Shown here in pieces: positions 5,906 through 11,821 of a stretch of 45,475 bases of DNA. The notes under the pieces are model-generated. The model was not told the DNA's origin, did not search any database, and worked only from the letters and a program-made list of their open reading frames with translations. The stretch comes from a virus. The DNA lies in the IMG/VR virus record IMGVR_UViG_3300025778_000024, positions 1-45,475 of that record. One strand, 5' to 3'. Each line of letters opens with the position of its first letter. Position 1 is the stretch's first letter. A program made the translations under genes and the position numbers.

Positions 5906-6117
5906 GGCATTTCCCTCAAGTTCTTCAAGTGGATCACGTTACTAGCTTCAGCATCAACCTCGTATTCAACGACTTCCTCGCCCACGATCTCTTGCACTAA
6001 GTCAGATAAGGCCACCAACAGGTTAGCCTTCACATCATCAGACCACTCAGTTGGCTCCCCGCGAAATTTCATGGAAACAGACCCATCTACGTTACTGCTG
6101 AACCACAAAAACTGCAT
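5902..6117 (-). CDS. Hypothetical protein
   Basis: From the ATG at 6117 the product is 71 aa and begins MQFLWFSSNVDGSVSMKFRG. A GTG at 6159 would add 14 residues; the ATG is preferred for its GGCAGG element a few bases upstream. The protein has a beta-like first half and an acidic second half (VGEEVVEYEVDAEA). An exact copy of GCTTCAGCAT lies inside the gene at 5945-5954. It is the first gene of the terminase operon. The family is unknown. Confidence 0.6.
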   Translation of the reverse strand: MQFLWFSSNVDGSVSMKFRGEPTEWSDDVKANLLVALSDLVQEIVGEEVVEYEVDAEASNVIHLKNLREMP

Positions 6118-6192
6118 TTGCCTGCCTGAAATATGAAAATCATGTGACGAATCAATCACATAGCTAATCTACCACGACTCACAAACCTAGCC

Positions 6193-6268
6193 AAGCTTAG
6201 CCATGCGTTTTAGACATACCAGATATGCTAAAGTTTATGTTGCAATAAGCATCAGCATGTGAGACAAA
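6193..6268. promoter_or_regulatory. Divergent control region: promoter plus three operator-like boxes
   Basis: On the plus strand TTGCAA (6240-6245), 17 bp and GACAAA (6263-6268) fit the promoter pattern used before the following early genes. The spacer holds AAGCATCAGCAT (6247-6258), one base from the standard box. Two further box-like sites, AAGCTTAGCCAT (6193-6204) and ATGCTAAAGTTT (6225-6236), lie on the side of the minus-strand terminase operon. The region separates divergent genes and may control both directions. Confidence 0.55.
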
Positions 6269-6300
6269 CAATCATCAACAACGCAAACGGAGTAACCAAC

Positions 6301-6600
6301 ATGGACCTCATTTCAGATCTCACGGCTCGCATTGAAGCTTACCGCGCAACCAACAAGCAGCCTTGCAAAAACTACGCAACCCGCGAAGCAGCAGAAAAGG
6401 CAACCGCGAAGATGGCACACGATGCCGCTGTCTATTTTGCAGTTGACGGTTCTTTAATCACGAAGCCTGCTCGTTACGTCGTGTTCTTCAACGAAGCTTG
6501 GGGCCGTTGGGTTGGCGCGATTGACCTGACTGAATTGCTCAACCGCCCAACAAGCACAGGAGGCTATGTTGGCTTCTGCACTGGGTTTTACACCTACTAA
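6301..6600 (+). CDS. Conserved hypothetical phage protein
   Basis: This 99-aa protein begins MDLISDLTARIEAYRATNKQ and has a C-terminal half with FFNEAWGRWVGAIDLTELL and GGYVGFCTGFYTY. Proteins with this GRWVGxIDLTELL ending recur in small early regions of phages; no function is known to me. The ATG at 6301 follows the shared leader AACGCAAACGGAG, so an in-frame ATG at 6259, inside the promoter, is rejected. Its own operator-bearing promoter precedes it. Confidence 0.7.
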   Translation: MDLISDLTARIEAYRATNKQPCKNYATREAAEKATAKMAHDAAVYFAVDGSLITKPARYVVFFNEAWGRWVGAIDLTELLNRPTSTGGYVGFCTGFYTY

Positions 6601-6604
6601 AAAG

Positions 6605-6657
6605 TTATCCACAGGCTTCAGCATGTGGTTGACATATGCTGAAGCTTCCTCTACAGT
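6605..6657 (+). promoter_or_regulatory. Promoter with perfect DnaA box and inverted operator pair
   Basis: TTATCCACA (6605-6613) is an exact consensus DnaA box. GCTTCAGCAT (6615-6624) follows, then TTGACA (6629-6634), a 17-bp spacer containing ATGCTGAAGC (6636-6645), and TACAGT (6652-6657). The two operator copies are perfect inverted repeats starting 21 bp apart, one upstream of and one inside the promoter. The gene at 6684 starts shortly downstream behind the usual AACAACGGAG leader. Confidence 0.7.
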
Positions 6658-6683
6658 GTTTATATCAACAACGGAGATAACAG

Positions 6684-6881
6684 ATGACAAAGACCTACAA
6701 TGTAGCAGATTACGCAATGCACACCGGAACACAGCTTGTCATCATCCTTGACCACCTCTCATGGTCTCCTGACAATGTTTGGGTTCACTTTGTCCACAAC
6801 AATGGCGACCACAATGGCCTGATGCGCCTCGTGCGCAAGGCAGACTTGTCAAACTACCGCACTGCAGACCTGTTGGCATAA
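6684..6881 (+). CDS. Hypothetical protein
   Basis: This 65-aa protein begins MTKTYNVADYAMHTGTQLVI and contains WVHFVHNNGDHNGLMRLVRK. It is probably a small mixed alpha/beta protein. It starts 9 bases after the GGAG of the shared leader and is directly controlled by the promoter at 6629-6657. The family is unknown. Confidence 0.65.
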   Translation: MTKTYNVADYAMHTGTQLVIILDHLSWSPDNVWVHFVHNNGDHNGLMRLVRKADLSNYRTADLLA

Positions 6882-6892
6882 GGAGATTTACC

Positions 6893-7156
6893 ATGCGTCA
6901 GATCGTAAAAGATATGCTCAAATGCGAAGAACTCTTCCACGTCTTCAACAATCAGCTATGCGTGGACGACAACAAAACACCTGACGAGTACTCTGATCAG
7001 GACATCATTGAAGAGGCCAAGTATCAGCTATCCCTTTATTACGAGAGTGGCACGACCAACAACGAGATGTTCACAGGCGAGCATACCCCAGAAGAGCAAG
7101 CACAGGCAAAGCGCGAAGTCCAACAGATCAAACGCTTCCTTGCAAAATACGCATAG
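6893..7156 (+). CDS. Hypothetical acidic helical protein
   Basis: This 87-aa protein begins MRQIVKDMLKCEELFHVFNN and is largely helical and acidic, with a Lys/Gln-rich C-terminal helix. The ATG at 6893 is chosen because AAGGAG (6880-6885) lies just upstream. Only 11 bp separate it from the stop of the gene before, so it is probably co-transcribed from the promoter at 6629. The family is unknown. Confidence 0.65.
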   Translation: MRQIVKDMLKCEELFHVFNNQLCVDDNKTPDEYSDQDIIEEAKYQLSLYYESGTTNNEMFTGEHTPEEQAQAKREVQQIKRFLAKYA

Positions 7157-7173
7157 CAGGTATGCAAACAAAC

Positions 7174-7215
7174 ATGCTAAAGCTTGTTGACACCTAGCAA
7201 ACTTTAGCATACAAC
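7174..7215 (+). promoter_or_regulatory. Operator-bearing early promoter
   Basis: TTGACA (7187-7192), a 17-bp spacer and TACAAC (7210-7215) form the promoter. ATGCTAAAGCTT (7174-7185) lies just upstream, and the spacer ends in the inverted partner AACTTTAGCAT (7200-7210), which runs into the -10 element. The leader AACAACGGAG follows, before the gene at 7242. Confidence 0.65.
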
Positions 7216-7241
7216 AGAGACATCAACAACGGAGCGACAAC

Positions 7242-7433
7242 ATGACCAAAGATTTTGAGATTGACCTAGCCTTCTACGCCAACATCAACAACGCGAAAGA
7301 ATGGCAAGCCCTTACTGACAAATACGTGTTTTGCATTGACCTTCTTGGCATCTCTGCGTGGGATCGTGATGCTGATGATAAGGTTAACGCCCTTGAGGAT
7401 GCCTTTGAAGCCATCCTTGCCACCGCTAATTGA
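7242..7433 (+). CDS. Hypothetical small acidic protein
   Basis: This 63-aa acidic protein begins MTKDFEIDLAFYANINNAKE and contains ISAWDRDADDKVNALEDAFE. It starts behind the shared leader and its own operator-bearing promoter. It is followed after 11 bp by a 54-aa gene. The family is unknown. Confidence 0.6.
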   Translation: MTKDFEIDLAFYANINNAKEWQALTDKYVFCIDLLGISAWDRDADDKVNALEDAFEAILATAN

Positions 7434-7444
7434 GGAGCATGAGC

Positions 7445-7609
7445 ATGACACTGGTCAAATCAGAGGGTCTCGCTACCCTGCACCGCAAGGAAGGCTTTGG
7501 CGGACGTTGCACGGCTCGCGTTGAGTGGGTCGTGTCCTACAATGGCCGCATCGTTGCCACCTACAACACCAAGCGCGAAGCTTTGGCCATGTTCGCAGCC
7601 CACGCATAA
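7445..7609 (+). CDS. Hypothetical 54-aa basic protein
   Basis: This short gene begins MTLVKSEGLATLHRKEGFGG and ends KREALAMFAAHA. The ATG at 7445 is 7 bases after GGAG; an ATG at 7439 lies too close to that site. It is a compact, basic, probably beta-alpha protein. The family is unknown. It shares the promoter at 7187 with the gene upstream. Confidence 0.55.
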   Translation: MTLVKSEGLATLHRKEGFGGRCTARVEWVVSYNGRIVATYNTKREALAMFAAHA

Positions 7610-7636
7610 TTGCATAACAGCCATGCAAAATAATAC

Positions 7637-7665
7637 TTTACACAAGCTTCAGCATATGCGATAAA
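7637..7665 (+). promoter_or_regulatory. Operator-bearing early promoter
   Basis: TTTACA (7637-7642), a 17-bp spacer and GATAAA (7660-7665) form the promoter, with AAGCTTCAGCAT (7644-7655) filling most of the spacer. An ACAACAGGAG leader lies downstream, before the gene at 7692. Confidence 0.65.
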
Positions 7666-7691
7666 CAGACATCAACAACAGGAGCAACAAC

Positions 7692-8030
7692 ATGAAACAC
7701 ACACCCGCACCTTGGTCTTTCTATTGTGAAGAAGATAGCCACGACAGTTGGATCGTTCAGAATGACGGCACCCAAGACAGTGACCGTGTTATCTGCCGCA
7801 TGGAACGCAACAAGCGTGTCAAGCATGAAGACAAGCGCAAATCAGACGATTACCGCATAGCCGCTGAAGAGGTCGCCAATGCCCGTCTGATGTCCTGCGC
7901 ACCTGAACTGCTAGACATGCTTCAGCGCCTGCGTCAGGTCATTGCTGAGCAACCATATCAAAGCGAGAACGAGGCGCTACATGTTACGCTATCGCAGTGT
8001 GATGCTTTGATTGACAAAGCTATCGCATAA
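7692..8030 (+). CDS. Conserved phage protein, HTPxPW / NARLxxxAPELL type
   Basis: This 112-aa protein opens MKHTPAPWSFYCEED and has EVANARLMSCAPELLDMLQRL near residues 60-80. That is the hallmark of a widespread small phage family that starts HTPGPW and ends with ANARLIAAAPELLEAL. The function of the family is unknown. The C-terminal helix (HVTLSQCDALIDKAIA) is also typical. It has its own operator-bearing promoter and the shared leader. Confidence 0.75.
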   Translation: MKHTPAPWSFYCEEDSHDSWIVQNDGTQDSDRVICRMERNKRVKHEDKRKSDDYRIAAEEVANARLMSCAPELLDMLQRLRQVIAEQPYQSENEALHVTLSQCDALIDKAIA

Positions 8031-8032
8031 CA

Positions 8033-8056
8033 GCTTCAGCATATATTTATCATATT
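8033..8056 (+). promoter_or_regulatory. Operator box with weak promoter
   Basis: GCTTCAGCAT (8033-8042) is followed by an AT-rich stretch with -10-like TCATAT (8050-8055) and then the leader AACAACGGAG before the gene at 8074. The best -35 at 17 bp is ATAACA (8027-8032), which is poor. The box itself is exact; the promoter is less certain than its siblings. Confidence 0.45.
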
Positions 8057-8073
8057 AACAACGGAGACCCAAC

Positions 8074-8364
8074 ATGACAAATCTTGTCACCCCAACAATC
8101 CACAACAACGGTACTGACGGACATGAACTGCTATTCCAAGTGCAACGTGTCTTGGCCTCATTGGCCCTTGTGCAAGCCGCAATGCGCGAAGCAAGCCCTC
8201 ATGCCAGAGATTACTACCCGCAAGGCTCTAATGCCACTGAGGAGGCCCGCAAGGCTTATTATGAGCGGTATGCTGAGGTTAATGTAATGCTAGAAGAATT
8301 TCAGGCATTGGCCTTCGCAATAGATGCCCAGAACGAGGCGCGCGCAGAAAGGTCAGCAGCATGA
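8074..8364 (+). CDS. Conserved hypothetical phage protein
   Basis: This 96-aa protein begins MTNLVTPTIHNNGTDGHELL and contains HARDYYPQG near residues 43-51, then a helical C-terminal half. Short proteins with the PTIHxNGT opening and the RDYYPQG motif are common in phage early regions, with no known role. It starts behind the shared leader and overlaps the next gene by 4 bp (ATGA). Confidence 0.75.
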   Translation: MTNLVTPTIHNNGTDGHELLFQVQRVLASLALVQAAMREASPHARDYYPQGSNATEEARKAYYERYAEVNVMLEEFQALAFAIDAQNEARAERSAA

Positions 8365-8468
8365 TCCGTGCAATAATTGACGACCTCATTGCCATTGTTT
8401 GCCTGTCAGCTTTCATGATGTGCATTTACGTATGGTCAACTGAAATAGGCGCATTTTTCTACGATTGA
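8361..8468 (+). CDS. Tiny membrane protein, 35 aa
   Basis: This gene begins MIRAIIDDLIAIVCLSAFMM and is nearly all one hydrophobic helix (residues 8-27), with a short polar end. The ATGA overlap with the gene before supports translation. Early phage membrane microproteins of this size often act on host membrane or superinfection, but no function can be claimed here. Confidence 0.5.
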   Translation: MIRAIIDDLIAIVCLSAFMMCIYVWSTEIGAFFYD

Positions 8469-8506
8469 GCCATGCAATAAAACATAGCAGGCATGCAAAA
8501 ACATGC

Positions 8507-8535
8507 TTGCAACATGCTAAAGCTTATGCAATAAA
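8507..8535 (+). promoter_or_regulatory. Operator-bearing early promoter
   Basis: TTGCAA (8507-8512), a 17-bp spacer and AATAAA (8530-8535) form the promoter, with ATGCTAAAGCTT (8514-8525) in the spacer. The upstream sequence CATAGCAGGCATGCAAA nearly matches that before the promoter at 7187, so a second upstream element may be shared. The leader downstream carries an insert with GCGCTGAGGCGC, a small hairpin. Confidence 0.65.
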
Positions 8536-8580
8536 CAGTCATCAACAACGCGCTGAGGCGCAAACAAACGGAGCAAGACA

Positions 8581-8997
8581 ATGGGTTACCTTTCCAACGA
8601 ACTTAAAGCCACCATCAAGGCCAATGTAAAGAATGTGTGCGCAAAGCATGGCATCAAGGCAACTGTTAGTGTTGAAGGCGGCATGACCCCAGTACTCAAT
8701 GTGAATATCAAATCAGGTGCAATTGATTTCATTAATAATTACAATGAAACTTATAACTCAAAATTGCACGGCCACAATCCTTTGTGGTCACCCGCAGAAG
8801 ATTACATTGATGTGAACACTTACCATTTTACCAACCACTTTAATGGCAAGGCATTAGATTTTCTGCGTGAACTGAATACGGTAATCAACGAAGGCAACCA
8901 CGACAACAGCGACAGCCAATCTGATTACTTTGATGTTGGTTGGTATTCCCGTATTCATGTAGGCCATTGGCACAAACCATACCAATTAGCAGCATAA
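8581..8997 (+). CDS. Conserved hypothetical phage protein
   Basis: This 138-aa protein begins MGYLSNELKATIKANVKNVC. Its first half has KHGIKATVSVEGGMTPVLNV, then IKSGAIDFINNYN. The second half has NHFNGKALDFLRELNTVINE, a GNHDNSDSQSDYFDVGWY stretch and a final HVGHWHKPY. I recall similar phage proteins ending with this DYFDVGWY-x-G-x-W-KPY block, all of unknown function. It follows its own operator-bearing promoter and a GGAG site. Confidence 0.7.
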   Translation: MGYLSNELKATIKANVKNVCAKHGIKATVSVEGGMTPVLNVNIKSGAIDFINNYNETYNSKLHGHNPLWSPAEDYIDVNTYHFTNHFNGKALDFLRELNTVINEGNHDNSDSQSDYFDVGWYSRIHVGHWHKPYQLAA

Positions 8998-8999
8998 CA

Positions 9000-9017
9000 G
9001 AGGGGCTTTGGCCCCTC
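9000..9017 (+). terminator. Hairpin after the 138-aa gene, possible terminator
   Basis: GAGGGGC (9000-9006) and GCCCCTC (9011-9017) form a 7-bp stem with a TTTG loop, two bases after the stop codon at 8995-8997. Only a weak T-poor sequence follows (ACTTACC), so it may attenuate or protect the RNA 3' end rather than fully terminate. The next gene, at 9042, has a leader but no clear operator promoter of its own. Confidence 0.45.
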
Positions 9018-9041
9018 ACTTACCAACAACGGAGAAAACAC

Positions 9042-9239
9042 ATGGACGCATACTTTCCCAATTCAGCAGAACGCGCAGACTTCCACGCTTGGCTTCGCGC
9101 CATCTTGCGTAACCCAGACGGTTACGTTGTGCGGTGGGCAAACTTCTTAATCAGTCAGCATGACTGGTCGTCAAGCAAGCGCATTGAGATCAGCCGCCAT
9201 CAAACCAAAAGCGGCAACCCAGAATTTTACACTTTCTAA
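9042..9239 (+). CDS. Hypothetical protein
   Basis: This 65-aa protein begins MDAYFPNSAERADFHAWLRA and ends SGNPEFYTF. It starts after the shared AACAACGGAG leader; an in-frame ATG at 8940 lies inside the previous gene and is rejected. It is probably helical at the N-terminus and beta at the end. The family is unknown. Confidence 0.65.
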   Translation: MDAYFPNSAERADFHAWLRAILRNPDGYVVRWANFLISQHDWSSSKRIEISRHQTKSGNPEFYTF

Positions 9240-9251
9240 CGGAGAAAACAC

Positions 9252-9452
9252 ATGTACATCCTTACTGACGTTTCATTACCACAAGCCAACGTAGTCCTTG
9301 CAGAGACCTCATCTGTGGCGGATGCCATCGCTGCGGCCTCAGAGTTTGGCAAGATTTATCTTGTGGAGGAAGATGAAGCCTACCCTGACCACTACGACCT
9401 GATCTCATGGAAGGGTAGCCTGTTCACCATTCAACCAAAGAAAGCGCGCTAA
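9252..9452 (+). CDS. Hypothetical protein
   Basis: This 66-aa protein begins MYILTDVSLPQANVVLAETS and is predicted as a small alpha/beta fold with an acidic centre (VEEDEAYPDHYD). The leader AACGGAGAAAACAC precedes it, nearly the same as before the gene at 9042. The family is unknown. Confidence 0.65.
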   Translation: MYILTDVSLPQANVVLAETSSVADAIAAASEFGKIYLVEEDEAYPDHYDLISWKGSLFTIQPKKAR

Positions 9453-9453
9453 C

Positions 9454-9690
9454 ATGAACCAAGAACTTGATCCCCTTGATCCTACTGGCCTTACCTTTGA
9501 TGGACACGGATCACGATACGGCCACCGGACCCGTCAATTCACCGTTACAGGGTTTCGCGACCGTGACCACGCAGTTGCATGGTCAGAGGCTTATTACAAG
9601 CGCGCAATGGGCTATGGTCCTTCCATGCGCATCCAAGACACGGAAGACGGTTACATAATTGATGTTAATGAAATGACATCCTGCGACTAA
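9454..9690 (+). CDS. Hypothetical protein
   Basis: This 78-aa protein begins MNQELDPLDPTGLTFDGHGS. It has two Arg/His-rich patches (SRYGHRTRQF and RDRDHAVAWSE) and ends VNEMTSCD. It starts one base after the previous stop and is translated with it. The family is unknown. Confidence 0.6.
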   Translation: MNQELDPLDPTGLTFDGHGSRYGHRTRQFTVTGFRDRDHAVAWSEAYYKRAMGYGPSMRIQDTEDGYIIDVNEMTSCD

Positions 9691-9697
9691 ATGACGC

Positions 9698-9726
9698 TTG
9701 ACACAAGCTTCAGCATCTGAAATAAC
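9698..9726 (+). promoter_or_regulatory. Operator-bearing early promoter
   Basis: TTGACA (9698-9703) is a perfect -35, followed by a 17-bp spacer with AAGCTTCAGCAT (9705-9716) and AATAAC (9721-9726). The leader AACGCAAACAACGGAG follows, before the gene at 9762. It is the last member of the series. Confidence 0.7.
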
Positions 9727-9761
9727 ACTCACACCAACAACGCAAACAACGGAGATAACAC

Positions 9762-10085
9762 ATGATCCCTTCAGTAGACTTCATTGGCATGTCAGATGCC
9801 GCACTTGTTGACGAAGCAGCCAAGCTTAATGCCCTTGCTGATGCCATCAAGGTCAAGCTTGACGAGGCCAAGGCCATCCTGCGCTCGCGTGGTGCAGGTG
9901 ACATTTTTGGTGACGCATACAAAGCCACCATTGGCAAGGAAAGCGTTTCGTGGTTGCTTAACAAAGACCTGATCACAAAAGACATGGGCGAGGCTTGGGT
10001 AATCAAGCATTCCAAGCAGGTGGTCAGCGCAGGCCGCGTGACCTTCAAGCCTCACGTTACATTGGGCGACATCAAGGTAGCATGA
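9762..10085 (+). CDS. Hypothetical protein
   Basis: This 107-aa protein begins MIPSVDFIGMSDAALVDEAA. The N-terminal half is a long helix with repeated Ala/Leu/Lys, probably a coiled coil (residues 10-45). The rest contains GDAYKATIGKESVSWLLNKD and VSAGRVTFKPHVTLG, plausibly a small beta domain. The layout resembles phage proteins that accompany recombination genes, but I cannot name the family. It has its own operator-bearing promoter. Confidence 0.65.
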   Translation: MIPSVDFIGMSDAALVDEAAKLNALADAIKVKLDEAKAILRSRGAGDIFGDAYKATIGKESVSWLLNKDLITKDMGEAWVIKHSKQVVSAGRVTFKPHVTLGDIKVA

Positions 10086-10252
10086 TCCTACCTTGGCCCA
10101 CCAAAAAGAAGAAAGCGCGAGACCTTAGCGGGCCTCGCGTTCGCATGTGGCTTATGATGCGTGACCCACCTGTTGCGTGTAACCCCGCCACTTTAGTAGT
10201 AATCAACATCACAAAGGATAAATCACATGGCTATCAAAACAGCACCAATTGA
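10082..10252 (+). CDS. Hypothetical basic 56-aa protein
   Basis: This small protein begins MILPWPTKKKKARDLSGPRV and is highly basic at the N-terminus. It starts in an ATGA overlap with the previous gene and overlaps the next by 26 bp. The coupling supports translation, but composition alone is not decisive. Confidence 0.5.
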   Translation: MILPWPTKKKKARDLSGPRVRMWLMMRDPPVACNPATLVVINITKDKSHGYQNSTN

Positions 10253-10553
10253 ACCAATCGCACCCATAACTAAGCAACCCCGTAAAGCCACAAAGAAGCC
10301 CGCTAAGGCCGTGCCTGCAAGCATCAGCATGCCAAGTAGCCCAGAGCCTGTTGTGGAGGCTGTGGAGGCTCCCAGTGGACGCAAGCGTTCTGGCTTCGCT
10401 TCCATGTCTAAGGATGTTCACCGTCAGGCCTCCGCAAGGGGTGGCGCAGCGCAGCCCGCAGACAAGCGTTACTTCGCACTGAATAAGGACGCAGCCCGCC
10501 TTGCCGGATCAAAGGGTGGAAAACACAGCCCAAAGAAGGATGCCGCACAATGA
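10227..10553 (+). CDS. Basic protein with KGG/GGxA-type motifs
   Basis: This 108-aa protein has a Pro/Ala/Lys-rich, probably disordered N-terminus (residues 1-48). It then has GFASMSKDVHRQASARGG, KRYFALNKDAARLAGSKGGK and a Lys-rich tail. The paired 'GFASM...R..A..GG' and 'A...AG.KGG' motifs resemble the short KGG (stress-induced, GsiB/con-10-like) repeat, which is also common in small phage proteins. It could be a nucleic-acid-binding or desiccation-type disordered protein; no function is proven. It is ATGA-coupled to the next gene. AAGCATCAGCAT, an operator variant, lies inside at 10319-10330. Confidence 0.7.
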   Translation: MAIKTAPIEPIAPITKQPRKATKKPAKAVPASISMPSSPEPVVEAVEAPSGRKRSGFASMSKDVHRQASARGGAAQPADKRYFALNKDAARLAGSKGGKHSPKKDAAQ

Positions 10554-10864
10554 CTGGCTATCAAAGCAAAAAGAAAAGCGCGCAGATCCGGTGGCTTGGC
10601 CCATATGCACCTGATGACCGACACGCTGATGACGTGACACTTGAATACATCATTGCCCTCCGCAATAAGGTTGCCATGCTAGAGGATGCCTTGCGTCAGG
10701 CTACTGTCCAGTTAAGTGAAGCCACGATGAAGGGTATTGTCCTTAAAAAGGGCATTCAGGATATTATGGACTTTTATTACACTCAAGACCCCAGTAGCCT
10801 GAACAACATAGAAACCATCCTGCGCTTGCGTGGTGCGATAGATGCAATGAGGCAAACCCCATGA
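10550..10864 (+). CDS. Hypothetical coiled-coil protein
   Basis: This 104-aa protein begins MTGYQSKKKSAQIRWLGPYA, and from residue 28 on it is a long helix with heptad-like spacing (YIIALRNKVAMLEDALRQAT). ATGA overlaps join it to both neighbours in a five-gene run ending at the GcrA-like gene. The family is unknown. Confidence 0.65.
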   Translation: MTGYQSKKKSAQIRWLGPYAPDDRHADDVTLEYIIALRNKVAMLEDALRQATVQLSEATMKGIVLKKGIQDIMDFYYTQDPSSLNNIETILRLRGAIDAMRQTP

Positions 10865-11091
10865 CGGAAATAAGGAAACCAATAAAAGCAGGTCCGTATA
10901 TGGCACGTTCTGCATCAGATAAGACAGAGGATTATCCCCTTTGGTATGTTGCCGGACCAGACGGAATACAAAACTATTTAACTGATCTTGGTGGCTGGAG
11001 AGAGGATAGGTCATCGCCCATGTTTGTCTCAAAAGAATTTGCTATTGCGCTTGCGGATAAATGGAATACCACATTAAAGGAGGGTGAGTGA
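10861..11091 (+). CDS. Hypothetical protein
   Basis: This 76-aa protein begins MTEIRKPIKAGPYMARSASD and ends ALADKWNTTLKEGE. The middle (LWYVAGPDGIQNYLTDLGGW) is typical of small phage proteins that substitute into a beta-hairpin fold. Its last residues, LKEGE, and the start overlap that follows mirror the gene end at 132-134 on the other side of the window. The function is unknown. Confidence 0.65.
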   Translation: MTEIRKPIKAGPYMARSASDKTEDYPLWYVAGPDGIQNYLTDLGGWREDRSSPMFVSKEFAIALADKWNTTLKEGE

Positions 11092-11291
11092 TGGGAAACG
11101 AAGATTTAATTAAACGCGTGACCGGTTTATCTCACGATTTAGAGAACCCGCAACAGGTCATCACCCTCATGATGGTGCTTGATGAACTGGACCGCCTTTA
11201 CAAAGTTGAACGAGGCGTTTGCCCCTGCAAAAAGCGCGATGCTGAATTGGAGCAAATGTTCGCCTACTTTGAGGAGGAACGCTCATGCTAA
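11091..11291 (+). CDS. Hypothetical protein with CPC motif
   Basis: This 66-aa protein begins MGNEDLIKRVTGLSHDLENP and has two helices plus a C-P-C pair (about residues 44-46) and a C-terminal Cys. The ATG at 11091 forms a TGATG overlap with the previous stop, so the GTG just before it is not needed. The family is unknown. Confidence 0.65.
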   Translation: MGNEDLIKRVTGLSHDLENPQQVITLMMVLDELDRLYKVERGVCPCKKRDAELEQMFAYFEEERSC

Positions 11292-11821
11292 TGCCGCGAG
11301 CCTTTAGTAAACGTGAGCATGAGGAATTGCTGCGCATGTGGCAAGAGGGTGTCCCTGCATCCACTATTGCGGCGACACTGGGCGAGGGTAGGACACGCAA
11401 CAGCATCTTGGGCTATGTTTACCGTCTCAGGCGAACTATGCCGGAATTGCAACGCATGCCCACCCCAAAGCGCACACGGTCTGGCAATCCTGCATCGCCT
11501 CGCGTACCAAAGCCACAAAGGCCTAAACCCATCCCTGTGGTGCAGGTTAATATCTTCACGCCCATCATTGAGGAGCCACCGCCAGAGGGTGGAGTGCCTT
11601 ATTTTGAGACCCGCCTATTCCAATGTAAATACATCCTCAACACGTCTAAGGATGCCCACAATATTAAGTGCTGCGGTGGCACCGTCCACAGGGGAAGTTC
11701 GTGGTGCCGCAAGCATTACGAGGAAGTTTTCACAGGACGTACTGACCACGAAACACAGGCCGTCCGTTTATTGTCTGGCAAAATTCCGGTGGCATCAAAG
11801 TTCCAGTTTCGTCAAAGGTAA
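11285..11821 (+). CDS. GcrA-family cell-cycle regulator homologue
   Basis: This 178-aa protein matches GcrA layout. Residues 6-50 form the helix-turn-helix with W-x-E-G-V-x-A-x-x-I-A-A-x-L-G and T-R-N-S-I-L-G-Y-V-Y-R-L. A Pro/Lys linker follows, and residues 112-148 carry the C-terminal module with C114, C129/C130, C141 and H144 (F-Q-C-K-Y-I, W-C-R-K-H-Y). In Caulobacter, GcrA binds sigma70 and CcrM-methylated promoters and sets S-phase genes. A phage copy could redirect host RNA polymerase. The ATG at 11285 is 7 bases after GAGGAGG. It overlaps the convergent metallophosphoesterase gene by 92 bp. It is the last gene of the early plus-strand block. Confidence 0.8.
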   Translation: MLMPRAFSKREHEELLRMWQEGVPASTIAATLGEGRTRNSILGYVYRLRRTMPELQRMPTPKRTRSGNPASPRVPKPQRPKPIPVVQVNIFTPIIEEPPPEGGVPYFETRLFQCKYILNTSKDAHNIKCCGGTVHRGSSWCRKHYEEVFTGRTDHETQAVRLLSGKIPVASKFQFRQR

